Source: Thereva unica (Eukaryota; Arthropoda; Insecta; Diptera; Therevidae). Taken from it: a stretch of DNA of 64,000 bases. The position numbers and the translations under genes were made by a program. Positions 11,784 to 24,142 of the stretch are shown here, in pieces. The stretch spans positions 310,001 to 374,000 of the forward strand of contig OX465282.1 of assembly GCA_949987705.1 (NCBI GenBank), given 5' to 3'. Below the pieces are notes generated by a model. That model was not told where the DNA came from. It made no database searches and was given only the letters and a program-made list of their open reading frames with translations. The first letter of the stretch is position 1; every line of letters begins with the position of its first letter.

Positions 11784-13470
11784 TTAAGTCAGATCAAAGC
11801 GGAACATTAACAGAGAACATATATGTGTCCCGGCGCCTTCTGAGACAGGTTGTGGAGGCGGTACCGCTTGGCCAGTCAGATATCTCAGCAGCAGCCCAAG
11901 GTCGGGCCTATTTAGAGTGATAATGTACCTTAAGGCAAAGGGTCTTATTAGATCTTTAACCTTGAGATCTCGAACTGATTCACAATAGGCTAGGTTCAGT
12001 CCCTTAACCAAGCCGTCTATCTGGAGGTGGAGTCGCGAGCTTGTTCCAGCCGCATTGCCTTCGATAACCCAATCTCCAGGGACCCAGCAGAGCGAGACTC
12101 TATTTTCCCTGTCCAAGCTCTGGAGTACATCAAGGCATCCTACAACTACTTGGCGAAAAACTTCCACGATTAAGGGCCTTGAGCTTGACTGTAATATTGG
12201 CGATTTACAAATCTCAAGGTTGAGCCTACAGCATGGATTTAAGTTTGAAGCACCGAGGGCCACTTCCCCATTGCAATCGCGACCTTAGATTTGAGTCCTG
12301 CTACACCAGCCTCTGTACAGTGTTTCATCTTTGACTAGGGCCGGCGCTTGGGCGTTTTGCGCCCGGTGCACAATGCCACATTGCGCCCGATTCATTCATT
12401 CCTTCATTTTTTAATCGTAGTGAAAGACAATGGAAAAAGACCCAAACATTCGGTGGATGGGAGAAATAATTTTCATAGTTTGCGCACCACAACGACTGTC
12501 TCACCGAAATATATATCCTCCTGCCTCCACGGCAATGTTTTTTCCTGCAAGACAAGATTAGCCCTTTCGTCTCCCATCAGTTTAGAAATTCGTTCTTTTC
12601 GAGATTAACTCGACTGTGGAATAACCTCCCACGGTCAGTATTACCATGACGTGTACGACATGACGGACTGATAGCACAAAGGGTGACATTTTTTTTTACC
12701 CTAATCCCCGTCAAATTGCGCCCGGTGCAAGTGCACCATTGGCACCTATGAAAGCGCCGCCCCTGTTTTTGACCCATCGGTAAGGTAGTCGAGGTTTCTT
12801 GGAATAATCATCCTGAAATTCCATTGAAACTATGTTTACCAACCACATGGTCGAATACGCGTGAAATTGAAATGTTTGGGATACCGTTGAGGTCCTTTGG
12901 ATGTATAGGCCCAGTTTAATAACATCTGAAGTCTGAAGGCGATGGAGTCAATTCAATGGCTGCCTCCATTGTAACTGTGGAACAGGCCCGCATAGCTCCA
13001 GTAAGAGACAAGCTGCACTTGAAGATCGCCTTTACCTGTTGTTCTTGAGCTACCTGACTATAGTTGCAACAGGTTTACCGATTGTGTTGTACATTCAGAA
13101 CTTCATTTGTGGTGCAAAGCCCTATGCCTTACCCAAACAAACGCATATACCCTTTACTGATGTCGTAGTCCAGTTGAACGTTCCAGTTCAGTCTTTTGTC
13201 TAGCCTTACGCCCAGATATTTGGCTGAATCCGAGTACTCAACTGTCCAAACTAGGTGCAAATTGTAAAGTTTGGAAAAGGGTGCAGGACAGCCTTATTTG
13301 GATTAATTGATATGCCCTCCGTGGTGCACCATCTTAGTTTTGTAATGGTCTTATGATCTCTGTAATGGTCAGGTCAACCTTACCGGAGACAATACAAGCA
13401 AGATCATCTGCATAGCCTATCACATCGAAACTGGATTCGTGTAGTTAGATACCCTCGATGTCATGGAGCG
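11784..13470 (-). pseudogene. I/LOA-like non-LTR relic: RT end and RNase H
   Basis: Reading down the minus strand, a YADD motif (GYADDLACIVSG, YADD at 13414-13403) is followed by YLGVRLDKRLNWNVQL and then LTGAMRACSTVTMEAAIELTP, the conserved end of the RT region in RNase H-bearing elements. The RNase H starts with TDGSK near 12785, is interrupted by the hAT-like insertion at 12336-12765, and resumes to WVPG (about 12090-12080) and a C-terminal zinc-like region. Frameshifts are frequent, so it is dead. Confidence 0.8.
12336..12765. mobile_element. 430-bp hAT-like element inside an RNase H relic
   Basis: The left end TAGGGCCGGCGCTT is mirrored by AAGCGCCGCCCCTG at the right. The flanks TCTTTGAC (12328-12335) and TTTTTGAC (12766-12773) match at 7 of 8 bases, an 8-bp target duplication. 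Removing the element plus one duplication rejoins the minus-strand RNase H frame through TDGSK. The interior carries a scrap of Jockey-like 3' end also found near 30940-31190. Confidence 0.8.
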
Positions 13471-13618
13471 CACATAAGGAAGTTTCCTTAGCAGAAGGTT
13501 TCTCAATTTTTCTGACTACGTGTGTAAAGCAACCTCTGTTAATTTATCCCTGGAGTAAGCGAACTAACAGCTATGTATCCCTGTATCCTCAATTGAAGCT
13601 GGCTTTTAATAGACAGAT

Positions 13619-13855
13619 CTGGGGCCAGTTCACGCAATTCGACGTCGATTGAAAACGACACTAAGTGCGTTCGAAAACCTTGCTATGGTTAACTATGGGA
13701 ATTTTTGAACGTCAAAAACTTATGCTAGTGATTATGTTGGAGCTAACCAGGGAGTTTTTGAACAACAAAAGTTTACCACAGTTAACCATAGTAAGGTTTT
13801 AGAACGCGCTTCGTGTCGTTTTCAGTCGACGTCGCATTGCGTGGACTGGCCCCAG
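13619..13855. repeat. 237-bp palindromic MITE
   Basis: The arm CTGGGGCCAGTTCACGCAAT, followed by 'tcgacgtcgattgaaaacgacac', is mirrored at the right end, and the arms reach inward to 'ccttgctatggttaac'. The two arms together make up most of the element. I could not see a convincing target duplication. Confidence 0.75.
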
Positions 13856-15084
13856 GTTGAGTTGCAATAACATAGTGAAAAATATTATTTATGTTTGGCT
13901 AAAAACTCGACTTGCGAATAGATAGTTATAATAAGTTAAATAGTTATAATAAGTTATCTATATAAAATAAAACTAAATTTCTGCATTAATTAATTTGTTA
14001 AACTAGACAAATTTTTCTCCATTACGATTAGAGAGCCCCTTATGAAACCGAAATTGGACATCTCTCTCCATTTATCGATGTACCCCCACACAGCCCCACT
14101 TTGACCCCATGACAAATGGTTGTCTACATTATTACAATGCAGCAATGACCAATTTCTGTTCTTTCACATGACAGAAAAGAAATTTCCGAGTTGATTGAGG
14201 GCCATAAAACGGTCTTTGACCAAAAAAATTCTTTTTAATTCAATTATTGTCAATGATGTTGAACTTGTACTCTATATTCGTCATCTGAAGTAATAATGTC
14301 TGTGGTATTTGATGCAATCGTGATATGTATATTATTATGATATAGTTTGACTGAGATATTTTGTAAAAATTAATGGAATTACGAAGATAAAAGTATTTAG
14401 GAGTAGATATTGTGTTACAGGGAAGATCCATATTGAATCGAAGTGATTATAGTATTTATTTCGTATCGAACAATAAAATTTACGATTTCTTGTAATGTAA
14501 GAAATTTGATTTAGTTATAGTTGACTTTTGCAGAGCACCAGCAATAACACCACATTCTACTTGTGAGATTGAGTGAGAGAGGTGTAGGATGCTGGAAAAC
14601 TCGGGTGGCTATCAAGATCTTCTATTGCCCAGCATTGATTTAGAGCAGCTTTTGAACAAAAAGGAATACTTTGTAACTATTTGGAATAATTTTAATTCGA
14701 TTTTTTGGTAGGAAATTAACTAATGAATTTTACTGAAAAAAGTTAAAACATTAGGCAAAGTACAAATTTCATCTGATGCTTACCTGATATTGGGTTTAAG
14801 AGATTGCTTTAAGCACATCATCCAAGACCACATTATAATGCTTGCCTACACCTACACTTCATCATTGGATGCTATTTCGGAACAGATTTTCGCATAACTT
14901 TAATGAGGCAGGCTTCATTGCTCCAGATATCTCCAGGGCGGCGTTTGACTATGGTAGCTAAAATATAAGCAATTGGTATTGATTCGGATCGGGATTCTCG
15001 CTTCCGTCCATACAATCCAGAAAAACTTGGACGGAATCAATTACTAACTGCCGACCTGCACTTTTCCTAAAGTATTGCCGGGCA
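13856..15084. other. A/T-rich intron sequence, no gene seen
   Basis: I recognise no coding frame, RNA or repeat end here. Confidence 0.4.
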
Positions 15085-15917
15085 GACTAGTATGGTACAC
15101 GGATGGCTCTAAAACGGAGACAGGTGTAGGCGCCGGAATCTGGAGTGAAAGCCCCAGATTTAGCAGGGCGATAAACCTAGGCACTCTAGCAACTGTCTTT
15201 CAAGCAGAGGTGTACGCTATTCTGGCATGCATGCATTCATTCATGAGAACTTAAGAAGGGCCTACCAAAATAAACGGATTTTTATCTTCTCTGATAGCCA
15301 AGCGGCAATTAGAGCGATAAGGTCCCGCAGGACTAAGTCGAAATTAGTTAGGGACTGCCAACGTGGTCTTCATGAGTTGGAGGTTCTCAATCAAATTACC
15401 CTTGTCTGGGTCCCGGGTCACCGGGGCTTCAAAGGCAACGAAAGTGCGGATGCCCTGGCTAAACAGGGCTCTGATATTGCATTCATTGGTCCAGAGCCGG
15501 CTATTGGGGCACCTTTCAGCTTGCTGCAAAGGGCACTGGCCGATCGGACTTTGAAACATACTGAGCGCTGGAGGTCTGCGCCTGGACTGACCAACTCTAA
15601 GCGGTTCCTTTCTGTGCCGTCCCCTAACACGGCCAAGGAATTGTTATGGCGCAGCAGGAGTGATGTCAGGACACTTGTTGGCTTGATTATCGGACACTGT
15701 GCAACTAAATTACCACTTATGGAGAATAGGAAGGGCGGAGGATCCTACATTTAGGCTTTGTCTGGAAGAGGATGAGTCTGCCCTCCACATTCTCTGTGAG
15801 TGCCCCGCAATAGCGAGGAGCAGGATCTCTTTGTTCGAGGAGTCCCTACTCGAACACTCAAGTCTAAGCGACAAATCACTAGGTAGACTGTTCAAGCGGT
15901 GTGGCCTACAAATATGA
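15085..15917 (+). pseudogene. I/LOA-like retrotransposon RNase H domain
   Basis: The frame starts near VWYTDGSKTETGVGAGIW and AEVYAILACMHS, shifts, and continues from 15227 with FSDSQAAIRAI and WVPGHRGFKGNESADALAKQ. It shifts again to a C-terminal part with LCLEEDESALHILCECPAIA (15743-15820). The four acidic RNase H positions (TDGS, AEVY, SDSQ, SADA) are visible, but two frameshifts break the frame. This is the best preserved copy of a family whose scraps recur at 45774, 46610, 51540 and 57625. Confidence 0.85.
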
Positions 15918-15997
15918 CGTGTAGGGGCTGTAGCACAATAGGCCAAATTAATGGCCGCAGTACCTTTGGACCTAATACCTCACACAAGAAAAAAAAA

Positions 15998-16200
15998 ACT
16001 GCCGGCGTTCCTCAGCTGTCAATTATATCACCTGCTCTATTTCTAATCTTTAAAAATTACGGTACTCTATGTTCTTACGCCTTCGATAATGCAAGACAAT
16101 CTCGTGCTAAACTTCTTCTTTATGATCTTGACCTTAAGTCCTATTTAGGGCTGTGCTTCATCCCTCTTAACATCAAGAAATGCAAATTTGTCCTTCAGTG
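15998..16200 (+). pseudogene. Short Jockey-like RT fragment
   Basis: The frame reads AGVPQLSIISPALFLIF, a worn form of the 'GVPQGSVLSPxLFxxF' RT motif, and ends with LNIKKCKFV, the usual segment after YADD. The YADD itself is missing, so the fragment is internally deleted. Confidence 0.6.
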
Positions 16201-16609
16201 AACGACTTAGGCTATAATATACAAATTTTCCATTCGAACACCCGTCTTGAGTAGAGCAGCCTAGCGTGACTTCGCTTCGAAAACCACTCTTATCTTATCT
16301 AGATAAAATAAAAGACCCCTTAACTAATCAGCGTTGACCCTTTAAGCCACCGCAAGAGCGTAACCAGCTGAATATCTTATATCGCTACTATCGTACCTAT
16401 TGTTCCATCAAAAACAATTTAAAAGTAAGTACGTGCCCTTCAGTTGCGCTATATTTCCAGTTTTTTAGTGCATTGATCTCACCCGCAATAAAGAATACGG
16501 TCAATTGTGTTATTTTGTCATGGATCGGTAACCCTTTAGTTAATTTTTTTATTTTAGCTGTAAAATATTCTAAAAAAATCTGCTTCTTTTTATCTAAATC
16601 AAATTATCA

Positions 16610-16805
16610 ATTTTTTCATATTTATTTATATTCATATATATGTATATTATATATGTAAGTAACTATATATATATACATACATATGTATACACAAATCTAT
16701 AAACAACTATTGGCAACCATCTCACTCCACTTATTACTTAACTAAACCAAACGAAATATGTATATATATATACTTATATATATAAGTAGATATATATATG
16801 TAAAC
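16610..16805. repeat. TA-rich microsatellite-like stretch
   Basis: Runs of 'tatata' and 'atacatac' occupy much of 16610-16690 and 16755-16805. This is low-complexity sequence inside a RhoGAP-gene intron. Confidence 0.6.
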
Positions 16806-17239
16806 ACCTATTGGCAACCCTACCTGCTACTCAACTAAACGAACAGTAATACGTACACTCGAATTAAAATTTGTTTTATGCGCTTCTCTTTTTACTCAAT
16901 TCGTCTACAGGCGGAAGTGAATGTAAGTTTTAGTTTGTTGTTTGCACAGGCAACTAAAATATAAAAAAACATATTTTAACATATATTTGCATATATAGAA
17001 GTATTGAAAGTTATGGCTAATTTAGTCCAGTAAAATGGCGCTTTGGTTGAACATTTTGTGTAGGTAGCATTTCTTCATATAGTATGTAGGGGGAGCTGGT
17101 CGAGAGTGTAAAACTTAGATTTCGATGTTGGTGTAGAATTGGGCTTCGATCGCTGTCAATTAACAAAAACTAGTGCATGTGATGTACGTTTATTATGGCC
17201 AATCATTCATTTTCGTATTACAGTCCTCGAAACGCATGG

Positions 17240-17935
17240 ATTGACGTACGTTCTTTATTCAACCTAGCCCTAGAAGCTGTCATCAGAAGAACACCATTAG
17301 ACAGGAATGGAACATGCTAATGATCTGAACATAGTAAGTAGATCGCTATGAGGAGCAAAGAAATACTATATAAGTTTAGACAACGCCGCTTCACAATTTA
17401 ATGAAGACAAAACTAAAGCAATGCTGGACACGCCTAGGGACCACCTGCATGATAGATAGCTACAATGCAGAGGTAGTGAAGAGCTTTAAATACATAGGAA
17501 CAATAGTGTCGTCAACAAATGATGAGCTGGAAGATGTTAAAAGCAGAATACTACAAGGCAATCGATGTTTCTATTCACTACGTAAAGTACTTCAATCAAC
17601 AGCACTATACAGGAAAACTAAATTTGAACTTTACAACTTCTTATAAGGCCTGTAGCTTGATATGGCTCGTGTGTACGGTGTGGTCAACTATATCAAAATA
17701 AATAAACTACGATGGGAAGGACATGTAGAGCGAATGCCGGAAAACAGAGCAGTGAAGAAGATATATAAGGGAATCATAATCGGTGACAGGCCAAAAGGAC
17801 GACCGAGGAAAAGATGGTTTGAAGCCGTAGATACAGACGCTGCACATTTGTGGAGAAATTGGAGGACTCTAGCTAGTTAGCGAGAAGGTTGGAGGAAAAA
17901 ACTGAAAGACGCCAAGGCTCGATTTGGGCTGTAGT
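17240..17935 (+). pseudogene. RTE-like 3' part, first of two in series
   Basis: A decayed palm motif (HANDLNIVSRSL) near 17310 is followed by KYIGTIVSSTNDELEDVKSR, LRKVLQSTALYRKTK and, after a deletion, KLRWEGHVERMPENRAVKK. The tail GRPRKRWFEAVDTDAAHL ends near 17880. The domain order fits an RTE-like C-terminus. Confidence 0.75.
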
Positions 17936-17939
17936 GCCA

Positions 17940-19090
17940 TTGAACAAGAAAGGAGATAAATTAAACTGCAAAAGCTACAGAGGCATCTCCTCAGCACCAG
18001 CTACAAAATCTTCACAATTCTTGTGAAACAAAAACTGGAACCTATAGCGGAAGGCCTTACAGGAGAATATCAAGCTGGTTTTAGGACAAACAGGTCAACA
18101 TCGGACCAACTGCTGGCCTTCTGTAGAAAACCTAGGAAAGGAATGTAGATGTATACCAGATATTTGAGGACTTTCAACAGGCATATGACTCAATAAACAG
18201 AGAGAGTCTATACGAGATCTTATCGGAAATAGGAGTCCCCTCAAAGTTGGTACAACTGATCAAATGCGCCACAAATAGCTCGTTGGCGAAAGTAAGGATA
18301 CAAAATGTTATAACAGAGGAGTTCGAAGTACGACAAGGACTTAGACAAGGAGATGGACTAGCCCCGTGCTTTTTAACCTGGCCCTAGAATGGGTGATAAG
18401 GAAAACGTCAGTCCAGAGAAATGCATCAATAGCTACCCAGTCGGTACAATTACTTGGATATGCGGATGACGTAAACATCGTGGGAAAGTCCTTTTTGGCA
18501 GCAAAAGAAGTCTATGTCGAATTAAAAGAGGCGGTAAAGGACATAGGCCTGAAGATAAACGAAGAAAAAGCGAAGGTGATGCAACAATCCAGAGCAGGAA
18601 GATTTAGAATGGGAAGACATATAACCATCGACGAACATAACCTAGAAGTAGTCGATAAAACATTCTACCTTGGGTCTACTATCACAAAAAGCAACGAAAA
18701 AAAGAAGAAATAACCAGACGAATACTACTGGCTAATAGAGCCTTTTATGCCAAAAAACAAATCTTTCACTCAAGATTTGTACACAGGAAAACGAAACTTT
18801 CACTCTACAAAACAGTAATGCGACCAGTACTGTGCTAGGGCAGCGAGACTTGGACTATGACCCAGGACATAGAGGAACGAGTCAACAGGTTTGAGAGGAA
18901 AATTCTCAGATACATAATAGGCCCAACCAGAGAGGATGGAATATGGCGAAGAAGATACAACAACGAGTTGTATGAAATTTTTGACTACCCACAACTCTCA
19001 ACTTTAATAAAAATCAACAGACTGAGACTAGCCGGCCACGTAATCAGGATGGAGGCCAATCGTATCCCATTGCAATGGCAAGCTCATTGA
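17940..19090 (+). pseudogene. RTE-like RT relic, second in series
   Basis: The first part is in broken frames. From 18366 it reads LGYADDVNIVGKSF (YADD at 18459-18470), KINEEKAKVM, and FYLGSTITKSNEKKKK. After a gap it continues with RYIIGPTREDGIW and RLRLAGHVIRMEANRIP (18857-19090). The motif spacing fits a 3'-truncated RTE-like element. Just beyond, at 19100-19160, there is a scrap of another RTE-like 3' end in opposite orientation. Confidence 0.75.
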
Positions 19091-20254
19091 GGATTTGGTG
19101 GCTCAATCAATCTTTTTCATCTTCGATGGCTCTACAGCCCAATTTGAACATTGGCTTCAATCCAGGAGGCTCCACTAGTATCTAATCATAAACACCGTCG
19201 CCATCAAGTTTAGAAGAACCAAGATCTATTGATATTTGATACTAGGATGCCAAGAGCTTAGCGTTACCAAACTCGATGACATCGGTTCGGCATCTTAAGA
19301 GGAGAGAACATTTACGAGAGGGCGGGTCCCGGTTGTAGAGTGTCTTAGGAAGAAGTCTGGAGTTTGCGCATTAACCAAACAAACCGACGGAAAATTTCTA
19401 AGAAAAATATTGGTCGATATATTGGAGATATAAAGAAAAAATATAGTTTTAATCGCCTTAACAAGACGGCGGCCGAAGCAAATATATAGCCTGCTCCGGG
19501 ACTTCGAAAACTAAGCTTTACACTCATGAACAACACAACTACAATTTTTTTTAAAATTGCTACCTATCCAAAATACTCGGCTAGCCCCTTGTACTGGTAT
19601 AATTGCATTTATATTTCACCGTAGCTTCAAACATTTATCAACTGTGTTTAATCTTTAAACGGCATGAGTATTTTAGAATTTTCGTAGTTGCAAATTAGAA
19701 TTACTGTTGATATAAAATATATTTTATTATTTATTTATTTTTACTTAAAATACAAAAAAAGTGCAATACTTCTTCAATATCAAATTCGAAATAAAGGCTT
19801 TGCTAATTCAACGACCAAAAACAATATTATACCATTGAACAAAGTTACTCGATAAAATTTCTATGTAAATTCGGAATACAATTTTTATATTTATTAATTA
19901 TATCAGGGCTACATTCCTTTAATATTCATTTGTCATATTACAGCTTTTGTTTAGCACTTATCACTTTGCACAAAAGTATGATAAATATTATTAAAAGATC
20001 TTACCGCAAAATACCTCGTGATTATTTTGCCAATGAAGCAATTTTTAATTTTTCTTTAAAAATTCTTTATTTGCTAGTTAAGCATGCGCAGTGCATTTTG
20101 TAATAACTATATATTTTATGTAACATTACATTTTAGCTAAAAATAAAAATATATGAAAATTATATCAGACTAGATAGATAATACATTTAAATATATAGTA
20201 CGCCAACAATACAATTAACTATATGTATGTTTGTTTTATTTTCATTTTCCATAG
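19091..20254. other. A/T-rich intron sequence
   Basis: Apart from the RTE scrap at about 19100-19160 I see no gene or clear repeat before the exon at 20255. Confidence 0.4.
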
Positions 20255-20438
20255 GTGGCAACAAGAATAATGAAACAAATGATTGATCAGTTTGCTACAT
20301 ATGATCTATTTGGAAGGGAAAATTATGAATTTTATGCCCGAGTTACAGGAAGAATATTGAAGGTGCAAGATGAATGGATTTGTAGTTTCCGATATCCACC
20401 ACCGCCACGTGGCAAATCGGCACAACAAACTTATGCAG
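20255..20438 (+). CDS. RhoGAP-like protein, exon following the GAP core
   Basis: The acceptor TTTTCCATAG ends at 20254 and the donor G|GTGTGT follows 20438. Phase 0 in and phase 1 out match the neighbouring exons. The 61 codons read VATRIMKQMIDQF, the last helix of the GAP domain, then YDLFGRENYEFYARVTGR and WICSFRYPPPPRGK. The strong, evenly charged peptide with an amphipathic start shows coding selection. Its neighbours in the gene are 13.8 kb upstream and 2.3 kb downstream. The downstream intron holds a Jockey/CR1-like relic. Confidence 0.8.
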
Positions 20439-20704
20439 GTGTGTGTTTTTTTATATACAATACATTTTACTCACTAATAATAATAATTAGTTAATAATTA
20501 TGAATGGGCTAGTTAGTTAGTTATAAAAGCATTGTGCTTTGAGTACTCATGAATCCATACCATTACAGTTACTATCTTGAAGTGGTGTGCGCTTGTTAGG
20601 GAGTTTAAAGTTATCAATTATTCGATTTATTCCAACAAAATCATATTATTTCCATATAGTGCTTCATTAAAAAATGCTTCCAATTTGCAGTTTTACTATC
20701 TGAT

Positions 20705-22130
20705 TCCAGTGCTGATATCGTGAAACATATCGACGAACTCCCATTCGACTTTACTTCTGGCCCCGACGGTATTCCTCCTGCTGTCCTTAACTCCTGTGTG
20801 GAGGTTCTGCAGTCTCCACTGAAAACCTTGTTTCAAAAATCCCTGGATAAAGGGTACTTCCCTACGCTTTGGAAGAATTCGTTCATAATTCCTATTCACA
20901 AAAGTGGTAGCAAGAACGAAATATCGAATTATAGGCCAGTTGCGAAGTTTTCTGCTATACCGAAACTTTTTGAATCAATTATCTATTCTGCAACCGTTCC
21001 TATCTGCAAGAGGCTGGTCTCAACGAATCAACATGGTTTTCTTGCAGCTCGTTCCACTACCTCGTGCTGTCGAGGGCTTGGTTTCTGGTTGTCAAACTGA
21101 CAGTGTTTACACTGATTTTAGTAAGGCATTTGACAAGCTCTCCCATTCCATTATAATTCTAAAATTAAGTAAGCTTGGCTTTCCGCAAGCCCTTCTAGTC
21201 TTATTTAGCTGACAGGACCTACCGAGTTCTTTTTCGTGGTTCCAAATCAGTAACCATTGAAGCGACATCCGGTGTCCCTCAAGGAAGTCATCTTGGCCCT
21301 CTTATCTTTATATTGTCAATTGATGACATTGTTCCCTTGCTAAGACACTGTAGAATATTGATTTACGCTGATGACATCAAATTGTACCGTCACATAAAGA
21401 GTATTAGGATTGCAAACTTCTGCAAGTTGACCTTGACACCTTTTACTCTTGTTGTGCTTGTGTGTCCTTTTACTCTTGTGCTAACAACAACCTGGTTCTT
21501 AATATTGGTAAATGCGAAGTCATGACTTTTAGTAGGAGACGTGATCCTATAATTTTTAACTACACCTTTTCTGATGAGGGTATCTCTCGTGTTAATTTTG
21601 TTAAAGATCTCGGGATTAGATTTGATAGTAAGCTGAATTTTTCCACTCACATCAACTATATTTCTTGCAGAGGTAGTTTAGTCCTGGGTTTTATTAAAAG
21701 GTGATCCAAAGAATTTAATAACCCGTTGGTTACTAAACATATATATTTCTCTTGTCAGACCATTACTCGAATATGCGTCCCAGGTTTGGTCTCCTCACTA
21801 CTCTTCGCATATTAGAACTATTGAATCAGATTCGCACTGAATCATCTTCATTGGGAAAACCCATTAGTTCTTCCATCATATGAATCTCGGCTTAAGTTAC
21901 TTAACTTAAGCTCTCTTCATAAGCGTCGTGAAGTGGCCGATGTTGTTTTTGTTCATTAGCTCCTTAATGGAAAAGTTAATTCAGGTTTTCTAGGTCGCCG
22001 TGCATCGTTTAGAGAGAGTCATGATAACCTGAGAGGACCAGCTCTTTTACAAATCAACTCCTCCAACACGAATTACGGCAGATTGGAACCTGTAAACCGT
22101 ATGTTCATTAAAGTATGCCTTTAGCGTAAG
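20705..22130 (+). pseudogene. Jockey/CR1-like RT relic in a RhoGAP-gene intron
   Basis: The plus-strand pieces in order are FTSGPDGIPPAVLNS, NSFIIPIHKSGSKNEISNYR, VYTDFSKAFDKLSH, VPQGSHLGPLIFIL, IYADDIKLYRH (YADD about 21364-21375), VLNIGKCEVMTF and LGIRFDSKLNFSTHI. The end reads LSSLHKRREVADVVFVH. The motifs are those of fingers, palm and thumb of a non-LTR RT, but several stops and frameshifts interrupt them. The surrounding 22130-22450 is probably its decayed 3' UTR. Confidence 0.85.
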
Positions 22131-22720
22131 CATTAGTAAAGATGTCCTTAAAATGAGTCTTTTAAATCTGACGTGACCATTTATGTTTCCTGTTGCTTGC
22201 GTTGGTTACATGTTAATTTAATTTACTAATTTGTATATTTGCATGCTTAGTGTTGAGCCTCATCTCAGTGCTTGGTTGTGCTAAGTAGGAAAACCTTTCT
22301 TGGTTCAGCTAAGAAGTGCGCCTTTTGTATTAGAAGGGTTAACTCTATTACTAACAGATCTGCTAGGTGTTTGTCTGCAGAGAATCTTCTCGGGTTTTGA
22401 TAGAAGTGACAATTCGGGTGTCACCACCTTCAGAGGTCCTTGCGGGCGAACGGCGGGTTATACAGTTTGCTAGAATATAATGCTAGTTTTAATTTATGAG
22501 CATGTCCATTAGAAATGATATTTGGTTTGATAGATCTTGTTTCACTCGGGCGATTTTTATTTAAAATAATCAACTTTTGGATGTCATTCATATGAAGCAC
22601 AAGCTTCTAATGAACTTGAAAACAGACAGAGGCTTTACTAACAATATGATGTAGAAGTTTAATTATATATATTTAATAATAATGAATACTATAATAACAA
22701 AACAATATTTTAATGTCTAG

Positions 22721-22783
22721 TTCAACTCTCATTAGAAGCCGAAAAAACTTGGTTACAATGTGAATGTGAACGTTGGGGATTAA
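22721..22783 (+). CDS. RhoGAP-like protein, 63-bp exon
   Basis: The acceptor TGTCTAG ends at 22720 and the donor A|GTAAGT starts at 22784. Entry in phase 1 gives LSLEAEKTWLQCECERWGL, and the exon leaves in phase 1. The size is a multiple of three, so skipping it would keep the frame. No domain is recognised, but the Trp/Cys-rich peptide and perfect phases support it. Confidence 0.7.
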
Positions 22784-23048
22784 GTAAGTTTTTGAATTCT
22801 TATAATGTTAATAATTATTTTTATTGTTATTACTATTATTATTATTATTAACAAAAATACCTTTTAACAGATTTTTTGTGTATTAACTCCAAAAATTATT
22901 TAAATCATTTATAGTGCAGTAGATATATTTTTAATTTCATCCTTTATGTTTTTTCTCTTCTCTTTTATTTACCAACCGCACGTAAATCATCCTTCACCAT
23001 AATAAAACCAAAAAAATAAAAAACAAAAAAAAACGCAAATAAATCTAG

Positions 23049-23461
23049 TTGCTCAAGAAGAATCTCAGTCGACACCAGCTCTGTTGACCAGCTCAAGTTC
23101 GGCCATTGGTAATAGTGCCCTATCGCTTGGTATCATTCCAGAACATTCATTACTTGAATCATGTGCACGCCTATCAGTGTCGCTAGAAGGACCAGGGGTA
23201 TTTGCAATATCAGCATCATCATCATCACAACCGAATGGAGCTCGTTCTGGCATTTTAGCTGGTGGTGATGGTAATGGTGAAGGTGGTGGTGATGGCAATA
23301 CAGGTGGAGGTGGGACAAATAGTATTAAAAATTCATCAAGTTGCTCTTCAACACGATCTTCACAATCAGCATCAGCTGCTAGCCAGAGAATGACAATGGA
23401 TGAACTGAGAGCAGTAAATCGTTATGCTGAAAGTACAAAAAGTTTATCGTACTTACCGCAG
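23049..23461 (+). CDS. RhoGAP-like protein, low-complexity exon
   Basis: The acceptor AAATCTAG ends at 23048 in an unusually A-rich context, and the donor CAG|GTGAGG follows 23461. Entry in phase 1 and exit in phase 0 agree with both neighbours. The peptide has SAIGNSALSLGIIPEHSLLE and ESCARLSVSLEGPGVF, then Ser-rich and Gly-rich runs. It ends with MDELRAVNRYAESTKSLSYL, which looks like a helix. It is probably part of a disordered tail after the GAP domain. Confidence 0.75.
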
Positions 23462-24140
23462 GTGAGGGACTATTATTTTCCCAGTTCACAGGTTTCAGTA
23501 TAATAATTTCCTTATCTATAAACATACATATATATTATTATTAACTTCTTTATTGTTTCTCAAAGAAATTGAAAAAATATTTTAATTTAAAAGAAGAAAG
23601 AAGATATTATGGCAAATAATAACAATAATATGGTGTGGTTGAGACTTCTGAGTAATGAACATATGTAGTTCTTTTTTTTTTATATATATTTTTCTGTTTT
23701 ATCGTTTCTCTATTTATTTTCAAATTTATTATTATTATTTTTTTGTCCTTTGCATGGATTGAATCATTTCGGAGCTTTCATATAGAAATATATTCTAAAT
23801 AAAGTTTATTTGCATATTTTCCTACTCATGTGATTAAATAAAATATTAATAAAAATTTAAACGTTTATCGTGAACGCACTTTTTGTTTGTAAAACATATT
23901 TAATTTGGTCATAGTGGATTATTCTTGGTGCTTCTTATTTTCTCAATGTTTTTTTTTATATATATAAATAGTTATCTTTATACTATTCTTATCCAAAAGC
24001 AAAATTAAATTAAATTCCTCTATATATGATAGAAATAATGTGTAAATAACTCTACAGTAAATAACGAGACTCTGTGTTGTGCTTTTTCTATGAAAAAAAA
24101 ATGTGCATATGTACATATGTATGTACATATGTTCAAAGTT
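23462..24140. other. A/T-rich intron, no gene seen
   Basis: No frames or repeats of note apart from short 'tatata' and 'acatatgt' runs near 24110-24135. Confidence 0.4.
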
Positions 24141-24142
24141 TA

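Noticed and set aside
23065..23298. Pro/Ser-rich minus-strand frame as a gene
   Set aside because: It is the antisense shadow of the Ser/Gly-rich RhoGAP-gene exon, which has matching splice phases.
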